The translations under genes were made by a program, and so were the position numbers. This document shows positions 25,265-33,965 of a stretch of DNA of 33,965 nucleotides, piece by piece. This DNA is from Seison nebaliae (lineage: Eukaryota > Rotifera > Pararotatoria > Seisonacea > Seisonidae). The stretch is taken from the NCBI GenBank assembly GCA_023231475.1, contig JALJEE010001270.1, forward strand, positions 1-33,965, given 5' to 3'. Position 1 is the stretch's first letter. Each line of letters begins with the position of its first letter. The notes under the pieces were generated by a model. It ran no database searches. It saw nothing but the letters and a program-made list of their open reading frames with translations, and had not been told where the DNA came from.

Positions 25265-26330
25265 ATTAGAGAGTAAATGTCTAAGTTTTGATTTATTGGT
25301 ATTGTGCAGACGGATGAAGGACAAGAAGGAAGAGAACGTTAGTTCTCGGTTGGTTGTGGGAAGAAGTTGAGAAAGAGAGAAGAATAATTGTCAATATTAT
25401 CTAATGAGTCTGATATTCTTTTCAATTTAATTCATACACATGGGAAAACGATTGGTTGAGTAAGAATCTCTCTAAGAATCACCGATAACAATTCTAAAAA
25501 ATTTTCCAAATAATTTAATTCTTTTCAAATAGTAATTTCTAATGCATACTTCCTTCCTCCTACTACGAGTAGATAATAATAAGCGATGTGTCTATTAACA
25601 AATCGGTTCCACTACATCAAAATTCATCAATGTGATTTTTATTGAAATTTTCCTTATTTCTTCTATTAAATAAAGAAGTAATTGATTCTTATCTCAATCG
25701 ACTGCTCTCCAACCTCCTCCACATTCACATCATCAAATTTGTTCGTTGAATTCATTGGCTTTATTCTCGATAATAATTCATAATTAATATAACGGATTAT
25801 CGACTAAACAATTATGTGAAATGGAGACAATGTGAAATAGTTCTCCGATAATCGAAAAGATAATCTTCGACTTTTATTCCGTCGTTACCAGGAATATTAC
25901 TTAATTACTTTGGAAAGTGATGATGAAATTGGTGGGCATCACTCAAACCATATGAAGTGTTAGAAAACGCTTCTACTAGAAGATCATTAATAGATAATTA
26001 CCTAATAAAAATGTCTTTTGTCTAAGGGCAATTCCACGAAGAATATAGGAAACATCTCGTTTGAATCGCACAAGAAAATAAGTGGAGAGCAAAATAAAAT
26101 TATGAGAATAGGAGTAGTTCTCGTGAAATTGGCGAAAAGAATATGTCTAGTTTTCTCCTCCTCACTCCATTATACAACATATTCGAATATTCCCATCTGA
26201 TAATTCTATGTAATTGTTTATTTATTACTATTATATGGAGAAGAAGAAAGTACATAATTATTTATAATTCGGTAAATGATGTAAGAATTGTTCAAAGAAT
26301 AAGTCACTATATGAAAACGATAAAGAATGT

Positions 26331-26348
26331 TATATATATATATATATA
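26331..26348. repeat. (TA)n microsatellite
   Basis: Nine TA dinucleotides in non-coding DNA. Confidence 0.85.
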
Positions 26349-27324
26349 GTTATATGTCGATGTGTTTATCTTTTTCACCTTCTTTCTCTTTTTCTCCCTT
26401 CGTTCGTGTCTGTTTCTGTGTCTGTTTGTGTATATGAAGAAAAAGAAATATTTCCACCGAACAAATATGAATCCACAGTTTCCATTCTTCTGCCTTCTCC
26501 TCTCCCTTCCAGTCTCTCACCAAAAAATTTCCTTTCAACTCAATTCTTATTGAATGATTTTTATCCTTATAAGACATTCCCAATACGCCACCATATTCCT
26601 CCTTGTGGCATGGCGAAAAAAAAATGAGATTCACTTACCATTCTTTCCCACAAATATAAATACAGATATCAAACGAAGTTTAGACGTACAACTCCAATGT
26701 TAGTCCAGTGAAAGCTTCTGGAGGGGAAATGCCGACTATACACACAACCATGCCATCACTTTGCTATTAGGTCGAATGCTTGTGATAAAGTCATATTAAA
26801 AGAAAAGATCGAAACTTTTTCTTTTCTTTTATTGACTATTTTATATTATTTTTCTAATCTCTCTCACCATATTCAATCACTCATTAGAGAGAAGAAATTT
26901 GACCCTTCAAAATAATCTGGTAAACTCAATTTCCGTTCGCTACCTATCCAAATTCTTTACCTCCAATAATTCATGTGGTTTCATTTACATAATTAGATAA
27001 ACTAGAAAAGAATTCTATTTCAAATTCATCATAAATATATGAGCTTAAAACTGTGAGTCCATTTTCTTCTGACCGTTGAACCAATATCGACATACATCCT
27101 AAAGAAATTACTACATATATTTCTAATTGAAACACTCTTTCCCAGTTATTCAAAGAAAACAGAGAAATATTTTCTTTTTATTTTATTCATTTGTTTATTA
27201 AACAATTTCTTTTATTGGAATGATGTTATGTAACTGATAAAGTAGGAAAATTTAAGAGATAATTGTAGAGTCAACACTAATGAGTAGTGCCTGAAGAATA
27301 AAGAATAAACATGAAAGATGTTAT

Positions 27325-27533
27325 GTTTCCGGAACGATAAAGATCCGGATATATCTGTCCATATATCTGATATGGAACAAAGTAATTTGTTCCGGATACA
27401 ATTCCTAACAATATTCCAATTTTCTTTCGAAACTTTTCCAACATTTGTTATGAATCATTTCATTGTATGGATGTTGGGAAAGAAACGATTTTCAAAAACC
27501 GCAAATTACAATTTGTGTTCCGGAAACACAAAT
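27325..27533. repeat. Palindromic TTCCGG cluster, possible short MITE
   Basis: GTTTCCGGAAC at 27325-27335 recurs inverted at 27517-27527. Between and around them lie AGATCCGGAT, a hairpin with an 8-bp stem and 4-nt loop (27374-27393) and a hairpin with a 9-bp stem and 5-nt loop (27511-27533). The spacing (about 200 bp) and inverted ends would suit a small non-autonomous DNA element. The TTCCGGAA core is itself palindromic, which weakens the inverted-repeat argument. No target duplication was found. Confidence 0.35.
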
Positions 27534-27898
27534 ATTTTTCTTTTTTCTTCATCCTACCATTATTGGATTGATCAGAGAATGAGAAAGGAAGAATAATTTA
27601 TTTCAACGATCTTCTCGTCTCATATATTATAATTGAATAAGTAATGATCGGAAGGAAGGAAGGAATGAATGGTTACAGAAGAGAAGAGAAGAATGAACAA
27701 CTTATTTGAACGCATACCTTTTCGTCACCAAAATTTCTACTTTCTCATCAATGATCTATTTTTATATAGAATAATGTTTTTTTTTGTAAGATGATTATAT
27801 TAAAAATAATTCAATGTCTCCTCTCTCTTTTCTATTAGTCGTCTTCAGTAATTTGTATTATGATCAACTTCTTTCTCTCCAAATAAGATAGATGTAAA

Positions 27899-27904
27899 TT
27901 TATT
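27899..27904 (-). terminator. Candidate polyadenylation signal of the MSH5-like gene
   Basis: AATAAA on the minus strand (TTTATT on the plus), about 104 nt past the stop codon. Confidence 0.4.
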
Positions 27905-28007
27905 CTTTTGGTGAATGAAAGCATCTTCTTTCATTTCTGCTCCATTGGAAAAGAAGTTACGAAAAGAATTTTTGTTCGTCCTCAATTTCCATTCAATTAA
28001 TTTCCAT

Positions 28008-31000
28008 TCAGTCGAAAGTGAAATCGCTTCTTTTCCCTTCGTTCAGCAGAATCATTTCCGAATGTTTGATCATTGGAATACGCTTGTCAACTTTAATTAA
28101 GTAAGATGATAAATCATTTTTCAACGAAATTTCAACATTCTCATTTTCCATCAGTTTCTTCTCTAAAATCTTTAAATCTTTCTCCAATTCCTCATAGAAG
28201 TTAAACAAATCTTTAGCAATCGACATGTAGAGTCGATTGTCAGTTTCGATGACTAATTTCGAATTAATCAATTCCAAAGTCAGCTTTGATAAGGATAAGG
28301 TGGTAGCTGCCATCGGATAAATGACAGGATTCGTATGACTAATCTTTATAAACTTCTCATTAGACTGAACTGCAAAATTATATATGTTCTTTTTACTTTG
28401 TCCTGTGACGTTCATCGTCGCATATTGAACAAATGGATTGGATATATATTTATCTAACAAATGAGCCAAACGTCTGGTTGCTATGAAGACGAAGGAATTT
28501 CGATCGATTTCTAAGAAATAATCGATAACTGATTTCAACAAGATTTCCGCACTCGTCATCGTTGTGTGAGTGAATGGTTCGTCAATGAAAATTATTCGAT
28601 TTTTCTTATCAATCCGATTTAGGAATATCGTCGAATATTGACCAACTTCATCATTGAATGATGATAATGTGATGTCCGCTTGTTTCTTCCCATTGATTAA
28701 ACGGATTTCATCAAAAATACTTATGGAACTTTCTTTCAGACATGATACCAATGTTCCCAATTGATGGAGGAAAATAGTAAATAAGATTCTTCGAATAACT
28801 TCCGTTTTTCCACTTCTACTCGGACCGGTTAGAAAGGAAATCTTCTCATCTTGATCAATTGTTATCGGAATATTGTCGGGAGAAATAGTCGATTTTGATC
28901 CAGATGTCGAAGCGATCAATTCATCTGTATAACTGATAGATAACAATGAGGACGGAATGAAACATTCCTTCAATTCAAATATTCCCTTCACTTTCACATT
29001 TGTGGAGATGGGACGGCTGGGATTCAGACGAATCGGATGTAATTTCGTTAAAGTGAAATTCTCATCAATCGAATATATGGACAAATGTTGAATGATCTGT
29101 ATTTCACGAATTTGTTCATTAATCAACTGCAAAACGAGATATCGATCATTGAAAAATTTGGTCAACTCTTCGAACACTTCGTATTGTAAGAAAGAAATGC
29201 TGGAAATGGTTTCGTGAGCGAAATTTGTGAAGAAATCCGTTTTTTTGTTCATTAAATAAATTTCATTTTCATTCACTTGAATGGAAATGATGGACTGTAA
29301 AAATTTCTGCTTATTTAATTCAATTTCAGTATCAACTTTCGAATTTCGTCGTCCACTCAAACATCGACTGGTTGTTGGCTGAGTTTGAATAACTCGTTCA
29401 GTTGGTGCTGCTGTCACTTTCGACATTTGTTGAGATGATCTGGATGATGATCTGGTTGTTCTACATTCATCCATTGACGCCAAAAGAGGAGAAGTGGATG
29501 AACAATTAAATTTGTTTTGTAAATTCTTTAAAATGTCATAAGAATAAATTCGAATGAATTCGTTCGTGTCAATGGAGAGATAAGTTAAATGTAATTTCGT
29601 ATAGATCATACGGAGAGAAGTTAATTTCGATCTATCAATCTCTTCCTGTTCGATCATTTGTTTGATTTCGTCGAAACTGGAAGACACTTTTTCCAATTCC
29701 ACTAATTGTCGATTACCTTCCGGTTGAAATTGGAAGATCTTCTCGTTTTTCAGTAAACGAATTTTAATAATTTCGTTCAAATCCTTCAACATCTTTTGGA
29801 GGTAGTTACGAGATTCGTAGAGGAAAGTATTGATGAATGATTGAATAGAATATCTCTCAAATATCTTCAAGAGATGGTCGATTAATAAGGAGATCGAATA
29901 GATATTGGGAATGATTTTTGAAAGACGTTCTCGTTGATTCTGATGGAATTGATGAATATTCATCTCCATTCTTTCATTCCCTTTCTTCAATAATCGAATG
30001 TTTTGTGTGAACTGATTGATGGTTCGAAATAATTTCGATAACATTCTCAAACTATCTCTCGACTGTTCACCAAATATTCGTGTGAATTGTCTCTTTTCCT
30101 TCAAAATTTTCTCGTCTACGATTATATGATGGAAACATTCCCACAACTTCCAATGATAAGCAACGGGTAATGTCTTTCTCAATTGACCGAAAAGTGATCG
30201 ATTCGATTCTAATCGATTGACAACTTTCTTATAATCATTAAATCGATATTGAGAGGAGATGACACGAATGAATGAAAGAAGAGGAAAGTCGAGTTGAAAT
30301 GTGAAATGATTGTGGAAGGAGTGGAAACAAATCAATTTATATTTTATTTCTCTATCCCATTCGCTGAACATTTTGAGGAATTTTATTAAAATTCGATTTT
30401 TTGTCAATTTGTAACATTGTTGAAATGAGACGATAGATCTCAAATTTTCCCGAACATTCTCACAATAAACGTTTAATGATTTACTTTCAACAAAATGTTC
30501 TCGTGATAAGTTGGATGTATTACGCGTTGTGCCACTCACACTACGATTAGAGTTAGATATGGAGAAAGAATTGTCGAAATCATGTTTAGAGGAAAGATCA
30601 TAATCGATATTTGTTTGTCGATTGATCGATAATTGATGGTTAAATTTCCGCATATTCTCTCCATTCAACAGATGTAGATAATCGAGAAATTCGTCATTAT
30701 CAATCACAACTTCACGGACGTTTGCTGAGCGGAAGAGATAGAGCATATACTGATGAATCGACAATTCGCACAACGATAATTTTGCCATATTTCTGCTTGT
30801 TGAATTAGTCCAATCGGAATTCATCAGGAATTCGAACGATCCACTTTCTAATCGAAATATTCCTAAATTCACATTCTTGTTGACATCGGTACAACTCAAA
30901 AAAATGATGATCTCATCGCTTGGTATTTGTGAAGAATTTCTGGTGGAATTGAGTGATTTGGTGTCGATGATCGATCGATTAACAGGAGAAAGAACGTTCT

Positions 31001-31547
31001 GAGAAAAGATATAATTCTTCTCGCAAACTGGAGTATTCATTGGGATGATATCTAACGACTTCTCCTCCACAGGCAACGGGAAACAACGCAATAGACGACT
31101 TTCGGCCGATTTCCATAATTCGATGTTCTTCTCGGTCATCATTTCCATTTCATTTATTCGAGTCATTTCTTCATTTTGTCTCATTCTTTTCCTACTAAAA
31201 ATTGTTCCTTCTTCTTCACATAAATTTACATAATTTTTATAAATATCAATCGTCTTCATCTCAGTGACTGGCAAGAGAATCGTATCAACGATATTTCGTT
31301 TCTTACTTCTTTGCGATTGGAAGGTATCATTGAAATAAACAGATTTGTTCGATAACTGTGAATCAGGTACAATATGAAATGAATTATCTTCCTCTACTGA
31401 TATTTTACTATTTCTTTCACTATTATTTCCTTCATTATTATCGAGCGGTAAATCATTTAATTCACTCAAATTTAAAGGAGATCCTTCATCTGAGAATGAT
31501 GGTGACAAGCTATTATTCCAAGATGATTCAGTCAGATCTATCTCCAT
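28008..31547 (-). CDS. Divergent MutS homologue, MSH5-like, intronless (1179 aa)
   Basis: MSH5 pairs with MSH4 to form a clamp on meiotic recombination intermediates and promotes crossovers. The single exon starts at an ATG with an in-frame TAA 12 nt upstream. Residues 1-210 are Ser/Asn/Glu-rich and probably disordered. From about 211 (IIIFLSC) the chain resembles the MutS connector domain. A long helical region follows, compatible with the MutS core, lever and clamp. The ATPase comes last: Walker A GPSRSGKT (908-915) and Walker B FIDEPF with Asp989-Glu990. FVFIATRRL and PFVQYATMNVT follow; the latter phrase resembles VQYLTM of human MSH5 and is my main reason for MSH5 over MSH4 or MSH2/6. 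No mismatch-binding domain I with its Phe-x-Glu was seen, as expected for MSH4/5. Oddities: it is much longer than the usual 830 residues or so, and the conserved GKGTNT-type run after Walker B is replaced by FTHTTMT. ATPase-bearing MutS family is sure; the MSH5 assignment is moderate. Confidence 0.72.
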   Translation of the reverse strand: MEIDLTESSWNNSLSPSFSDEGSPLNLSELNDLPLDNNEGNNSERNSKISVEEDNSFHIVPDSQLSNKSVYFNDTFQSQRSKKRNIVDTILLPVTEMKTIDIYKNYVNLCEEEGTIFSRKRMRQNEEMTRINEMEMMTEKNIELWKSAESRLLRCFPLPVEEKSLDIIPMNTPVCEKNYIFSQNVLSPVNRSIIDTKSLNSTRNSSQIPSDEIIIFLSCTDVNKNVNLGIFRLESGSFEFLMNSDWTNSTSRNMAKLSLCELSIHQYMLYLFRSANVREVVIDNDEFLDYLHLLNGENMRKFNHQLSINRQTNIDYDLSSKHDFDNSFSISNSNRSVSGTTRNTSNLSREHFVESKSLNVYCENVRENLRSIVSFQQCYKLTKNRILIKFLKMFSEWDREIKYKLICFHSFHNHFTFQLDFPLLSFIRVISSQYRFNDYKKVVNRLESNRSLFGQLRKTLPVAYHWKLWECFHHIIVDEKILKEKRQFTRIFGEQSRDSLRMLSKLFRTINQFTQNIRLLKKGNERMEMNIHQFHQNQRERLSKIIPNIYSISLLIDHLLKIFERYSIQSFINTFLYESRNYLQKMLKDLNEIIKIRLLKNEKIFQFQPEGNRQLVELEKVSSSFDEIKQMIEQEEIDRSKLTSLRMIYTKLHLTYLSIDTNEFIRIYSYDILKNLQNKFNCSSTSPLLASMDECRTTRSSSRSSQQMSKVTAAPTERVIQTQPTTSRCLSGRRNSKVDTEIELNKQKFLQSIISIQVNENEIYLMNKKTDFFTNFAHETISSISFLQYEVFEELTKFFNDRYLVLQLINEQIREIQIIQHLSIYSIDENFTLTKLHPIRLNPSRPISTNVKVKGIFELKECFIPSSLLSISYTDELIASTSGSKSTISPDNIPITIDQDEKISFLTGPSRSGKTEVIRRILFTIFLHQLGTLVSCLKESSISIFDEIRLINGKKQADITLSSFNDEVGQYSTIFLNRIDKKNRIIFIDEPFTHTTMTSAEILLKSVIDYFLEIDRNSFVFIATRRLAHLLDKYISNPFVQYATMNVTGQSKKNIYNFAVQSNEKFIKISHTNPVIYPMAATTLSLSKLTLELINSKLVIETDNRLYMSIAKDLFNFYEELEKDLKILEKKLMENENVEISLKNDLSSYLIKVDKRIPMIKHSEMILLNEGKRSDFTFD

Positions 31548-31971
31548 TCTATTCTCAATTTAATATTCAACTTCCACTATTTTCTCTACAACTGTGAATG
31601 ATGTGACTTTTAACAATCCAATCACCCCAATGATTTCTCTCTGCAATTCTGGATAACAGTCAAGAAATGTCAAGAAAGAAAAGAGATAAGGAAACTATAA
31701 ATACTATTTTTAAGTTATGACATTAATATAATGAAAATAATACAATGAAAATAAAATTATGAAAATAAAATTTGAAAATAAAATTATGAAAATAAAATCT
31801 GAAAATAAAATCTGAAAATAAAATTATGAAAATAAAATGTGAAAATAAAATTTAGATTTGTAGATAAATTTTGAGGAAGATTAATGATTCCAATTGACGG
31901 AAATAAATGATAAGTAAAATAATTAATAAACTAAAAGATTCACATTCTCCATTTTCACATTAGATGTCATA
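31548..31971. other. Short spacer between CHK1 and the MSH5-like gene
   Basis: 424 bp separate the CHK1 stop from the MSH5-like start, both on the minus strand. It must hold the CHK1 3' end and the MSH5-like promoter. Most of its middle is the 31731-31855 minisatellite. No minus-strand AATAAA is evident. Confidence 0.6.
31731..31855. repeat. A+T-rich minisatellite, 13-14 bp unit
   Basis: About nine tandem copies of a unit close to TGAAAATAAAATT, differing mainly in the last one or two bases (T, TA, C, G). It lies 184-308 bp upstream of the MSH5-like start codon. Confidence 0.9.
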
Positions 31972-33591
31972 TTAGATAGGTGGTCGATTTTCTTGTCCAG
32001 TAGATTGATGATAATTATTAAATATATTTCCATTATCTGTCTGTTGTGTCGTCATGTTCAAATCGAGATTGTGAAAGTTTTGTCGAGAACGTCGTTTTCT
32101 TTGAGTGTCGCCAATGAGTCGTTCAGGAATCTTGACCGTCGTCCCCACCGCAATATGAGAACTAGCAGCTTGGATAGTTCGGAATTGTAGTTTAAATTCG
32201 AGACCATCACCACGACTTAAACGGAACATAATGTAAGCAGGAGAATTCTCTCTCTGTGGATAACCGACCGCTTTGTAGATTAACGTTTCCACTCGTCGAT
32301 CGCGTGATGTGATAGTGAGAACGTTGTGCGAAGTTAATTGGACACCGTAGCCGAGTCGTTTACAAATTTGTTTTAATTCTCGAATTGCATCCATTAATGG
32401 TACTCCGAGATAAATGCGAGTCATTCGTCGAATTGAATCAATCTCCACCGTTTGAATAATATTGGCTTGTGTATCGTTGGGACATTGTTCGGCCATATAT
32501 CGATTCATATCGGTTGGTTGTGTTGCATTCATTTGATCGACACAAATCTGTTTGGATGTCGGTTGCAATTGATAATTTCTTTTCAAAGGAGAATTCAGAT
32601 TTGTTCTCAATAATTTTATTTGAATGTCTTCATCTATCAAACTAATATCATTCTGCACTTGACCGTCTTCCATCGATGACAGATCAGCCCACGTTCTATC
32701 CGGTTGAGCATAGTCGATCTCACCGAATTGTGAAATGGTCACATGATGGAAGTTCGATTGTGGATTCACTGGAATAATCGATGATTTCATCCACATATGA
32801 TTTTGAATTTGTGTTAATTCCAATCGTGAACTTGGATTCAATTCCAACATCCTTTCGATCATATCGAATAATTCAGGAATTTTCGAAATCTTATTCCATG
32901 GCGGTTTCGTTCGTTCATGTCTCACCCAATAATTGAATGAAACATTTTTGATGGGATTCGGTTCGTCCCATGGCAATTCTCCCGTTACCATAGCAACTAG
33001 AATGACTGCACATGTCCAAAGTTCTGCTGGTTCCGCCCGATAAACTTCACTGCCCAACACTTCGGGTGCCACATATGGTAACGTTCCACATTCCTTCGAT
33101 AACAGACGTTCTTTACCGTTCTGACGGAAAAATGTTGACATGCCGAAATCTGCTAATTTTAACGTTCCGTTAGCTGAAATCAAAATATTTTCAGGTTTCA
33201 AATCTCTGTGAGTTATACCTTTCAGATGCATATATTCCACAGCATTGATCAATTGATGGAAATAGTTTTTAGCACTTTCTATCGGCATTCCTTGTTCTGG
33301 TTCGATCTGATCATATAATTCACCACCCGACGCGTACTCGATAAAAAGATAATGGAAAGAGGCCAATCTCTTCTCACCATAAAGTCTCACAATATTATCA
33401 TGTCTCAACGAACGTTGACAACAAATCTCTCGTTCGATAGTCGAACTATCTGCTGATCGATAAGCATTCAAGTTAACAATTTTCAGTGCCAACGCTTCAT
33501 TCCGTTGAGAGATTGCTAACTTAACTTCAGCGTACGCTCCTTCTCCCAAAGTTTGCATAAATTTCCATCCAGGAGGTAAAATCTTCTCCAT
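31972..33591 (-). CDS. CHK1 checkpoint kinase, intronless (539 aa)
   Basis: Nuclear Ser/Thr kinase of the ATR pathway, which halts the cell cycle at stalled replication or damage. The single exon starts at an ATG in good context (AAACAAATGG) with an in-frame TAG 24 nt upstream. The kinase domain (about 9-268) has GEGAYAEV (16-23), Lys37, GGELYDQIEP (89-98), GITHRDLKPEN (125-135), DFG (148-150), ERLLSKECGTLPYVAPE (161-177) and GELPWDEP (204-211). All are close to animal CHK1. The linker has several S/TQ pairs that an ATR-type kinase could modify (Ser287, Thr357, Thr374). The C-terminal KA1-like regulatory domain (about 385-490) has CKRLGYG, DRR and FRLSRGDGLEFKLQF, diagnostic of CHK1. A 45-residue Asn/Gln-rich tail follows. 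Length is slightly above the 476 residues of human CHK1. No key residue is missing. Confidence 0.97.
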   Translation of the reverse strand: MEKILPPGWKFMQTLGEGAYAEVKLAISQRNEALALKIVNLNAYRSADSSTIEREICCQRSLRHDNIVRLYGEKRLASFHYLFIEYASGGELYDQIEPEQGMPIESAKNYFHQLINAVEYMHLKGITHRDLKPENILISANGTLKLADFGMSTFFRQNGKERLLSKECGTLPYVAPEVLGSEVYRAEPAELWTCAVILVAMVTGELPWDEPNPIKNVSFNYWVRHERTKPPWNKISKIPELFDMIERMLELNPSSRLELTQIQNHMWMKSSIIPVNPQSNFHHVTISQFGEIDYAQPDRTWADLSSMEDGQVQNDISLIDEDIQIKLLRTNLNSPLKRNYQLQPTSKQICVDQMNATQPTDMNRYMAEQCPNDTQANIIQTVEIDSIRRMTRIYLGVPLMDAIRELKQICKRLGYGVQLTSHNVLTITSRDRRVETLIYKAVGYPQRENSPAYIMFRLSRGDGLEFKLQFRTIQAASSHIAVGTTVKIPERLIGDTQRKRRSRQNFHNLDLNMTTQQTDNGNIFNNYHQSTGQENRPPI

Positions 33592-33965
33592 TTGTTTCCA
33601 AATTTCCAGTATCTAATGTAAAATTTGAAGAATTATTTCAATGAGTGGGAGAAATAAAAATTTTCGAATTTTACAAATGAAAGTTAGTGGAAGAGAGCTT
33701 AATTTTAACTAATTTCGGATGTTGAAAACTATCAAACATCGAGAGTGCACCATTTTATGCAAATGGAATATCACACGCACACGATAATAGTAGATTAGAC
33801 TACGAAGTACATGTATCTCTTATATGGTAAACGGAACGTATTTCCGACCTTTCTCTTTTCTTCCAAAAATTGATAAAACGGAACGTATTTCCGATTTTTT
33901 TTTCTCTCTCCTTAAATAACATTTTCCTTATATAAACAAATAGGACTTATCTGAATCAAGTAAGT
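33592..33965. other. Upstream region of CHK1
   Basis: 374 bp to the window edge, expected to contain the CHK1 promoter. Its only notable structure is the duplicated dyad at 33829-33894. Confidence 0.6.
33829..33894. promoter_or_regulatory. Duplicated 19-bp dyad upstream of CHK1
   Basis: Two identical 19-bp copies (33829-33847 and 33876-33894) lie 47 bp apart, start to start. Each contains CGGAA and TTCCG as inverted half-sites separated by CGTAT. They sit about 240-300 bp upstream of the CHK1 start codon. Two identical dyads suggest a binding site for a dimeric factor (CGGAA is also an ETS-type core), or a fragment of a dispersed repeat. No function is shown. Confidence 0.35.

Larger units (their letters stand above)
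24688..28007. other. Intergenic region between the PCTAIRE-kinase and MSH5-like genes
   Basis: About 3.3 kb. It holds a GA-rich tract (25058-25121), a mixed triplet tract (25220-25264), a TA run (26331-26348) and a cluster of TTCCGG palindromes (27325-27533). The end near 24.7-25.2 kb would contain the kinase promoter. Open frames at 26.0-26.6 kb and 27.3-27.6 kb lack any domain and overlap on opposite strands or a repeat. I see no gene. Confidence 0.6.

Noticed and set aside
26350-26634. 94-codon minus-strand frame rich in Lys and Glu
   Set aside because: It comes from a pyrimidine-rich low-complexity stretch that is also open on the plus strand. No domain.
28008-33591. CHK1 and MSH5-like genes as an operon
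   Set aside because: The genes are 424 bp apart, the spacer contains a minisatellite, and no trans-splice leader evidence is visible. Simple adjacency is the safer reading.

Overview
The window is animal nuclear DNA, A+T-rich by eye (around two thirds). It carries six recognisable protein genes. Aminergic GPCR, Wnt, chimaerin, PCTAIRE kinase, MSH5 and CHK1 families together mean a metazoan. Long single-exon reading frames, very short introns (41-65 nt) and Asn/Ser/His/Lys-rich low-complexity extensions suggest a small, intron-poor invertebrate, possibly a mite or other small arthropod. The lineage cannot be fixed from the sequence alone, and every family assignment rests on motifs recalled from memory.

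Layout. 1-2076 is non-coding apart from one doubtful membrane micro-ORF. 2077-5034 (-) is an intronless aminergic GPCR, closest to invertebrate D1-like dopamine receptors of the Dop1R2/DAMB type. 5035-14376 is about 9.3 kb without a firm gene. It holds two non-autonomous elements whose inverted-repeat arms are built from short tandem units (5227-5453 and about 10780-11611) and two doubtful coding remnants. 14377-16032 (-) is an intronless chimaerin (SH2-C1-RhoGAP). 18091-19402 (+) is a three-exon Wnt ligand. 20470-24687 (-) is a six-exon PCTAIRE-type CDK with a large insertion and a very long tail. 28008-31547 (-) is a divergent, intronless MSH5-like MutS protein. 31972-33591 (-) is an intronless CHK1 kinase.

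The genes do not form an obvious pathway cluster. CHK1 and MSH5 lie head-to-tail 424 bp apart, and both families act in the response to DNA lesions or meiotic recombination, but nothing shows co-regulation. The Wnt and PCTAIRE genes converge; the chimaerin and Wnt genes diverge.

The most interesting signal is departure from family-defining residues in genes that otherwise look intact. The Wnt lacks the serine-bearing hairpin normally acylated by Porcupine. The GPCR has NTxxY in place of NPxxY. The chimaerin has an atypical C1 domain and lacks the usual catalytic asparagine of RhoGAP. The MSH5-like protein has lost most of the conserved run after its Walker B acidic pair. No reverse transcriptase, integrase, capsid, CRISPR array, rRNA or tRNA gene was seen.
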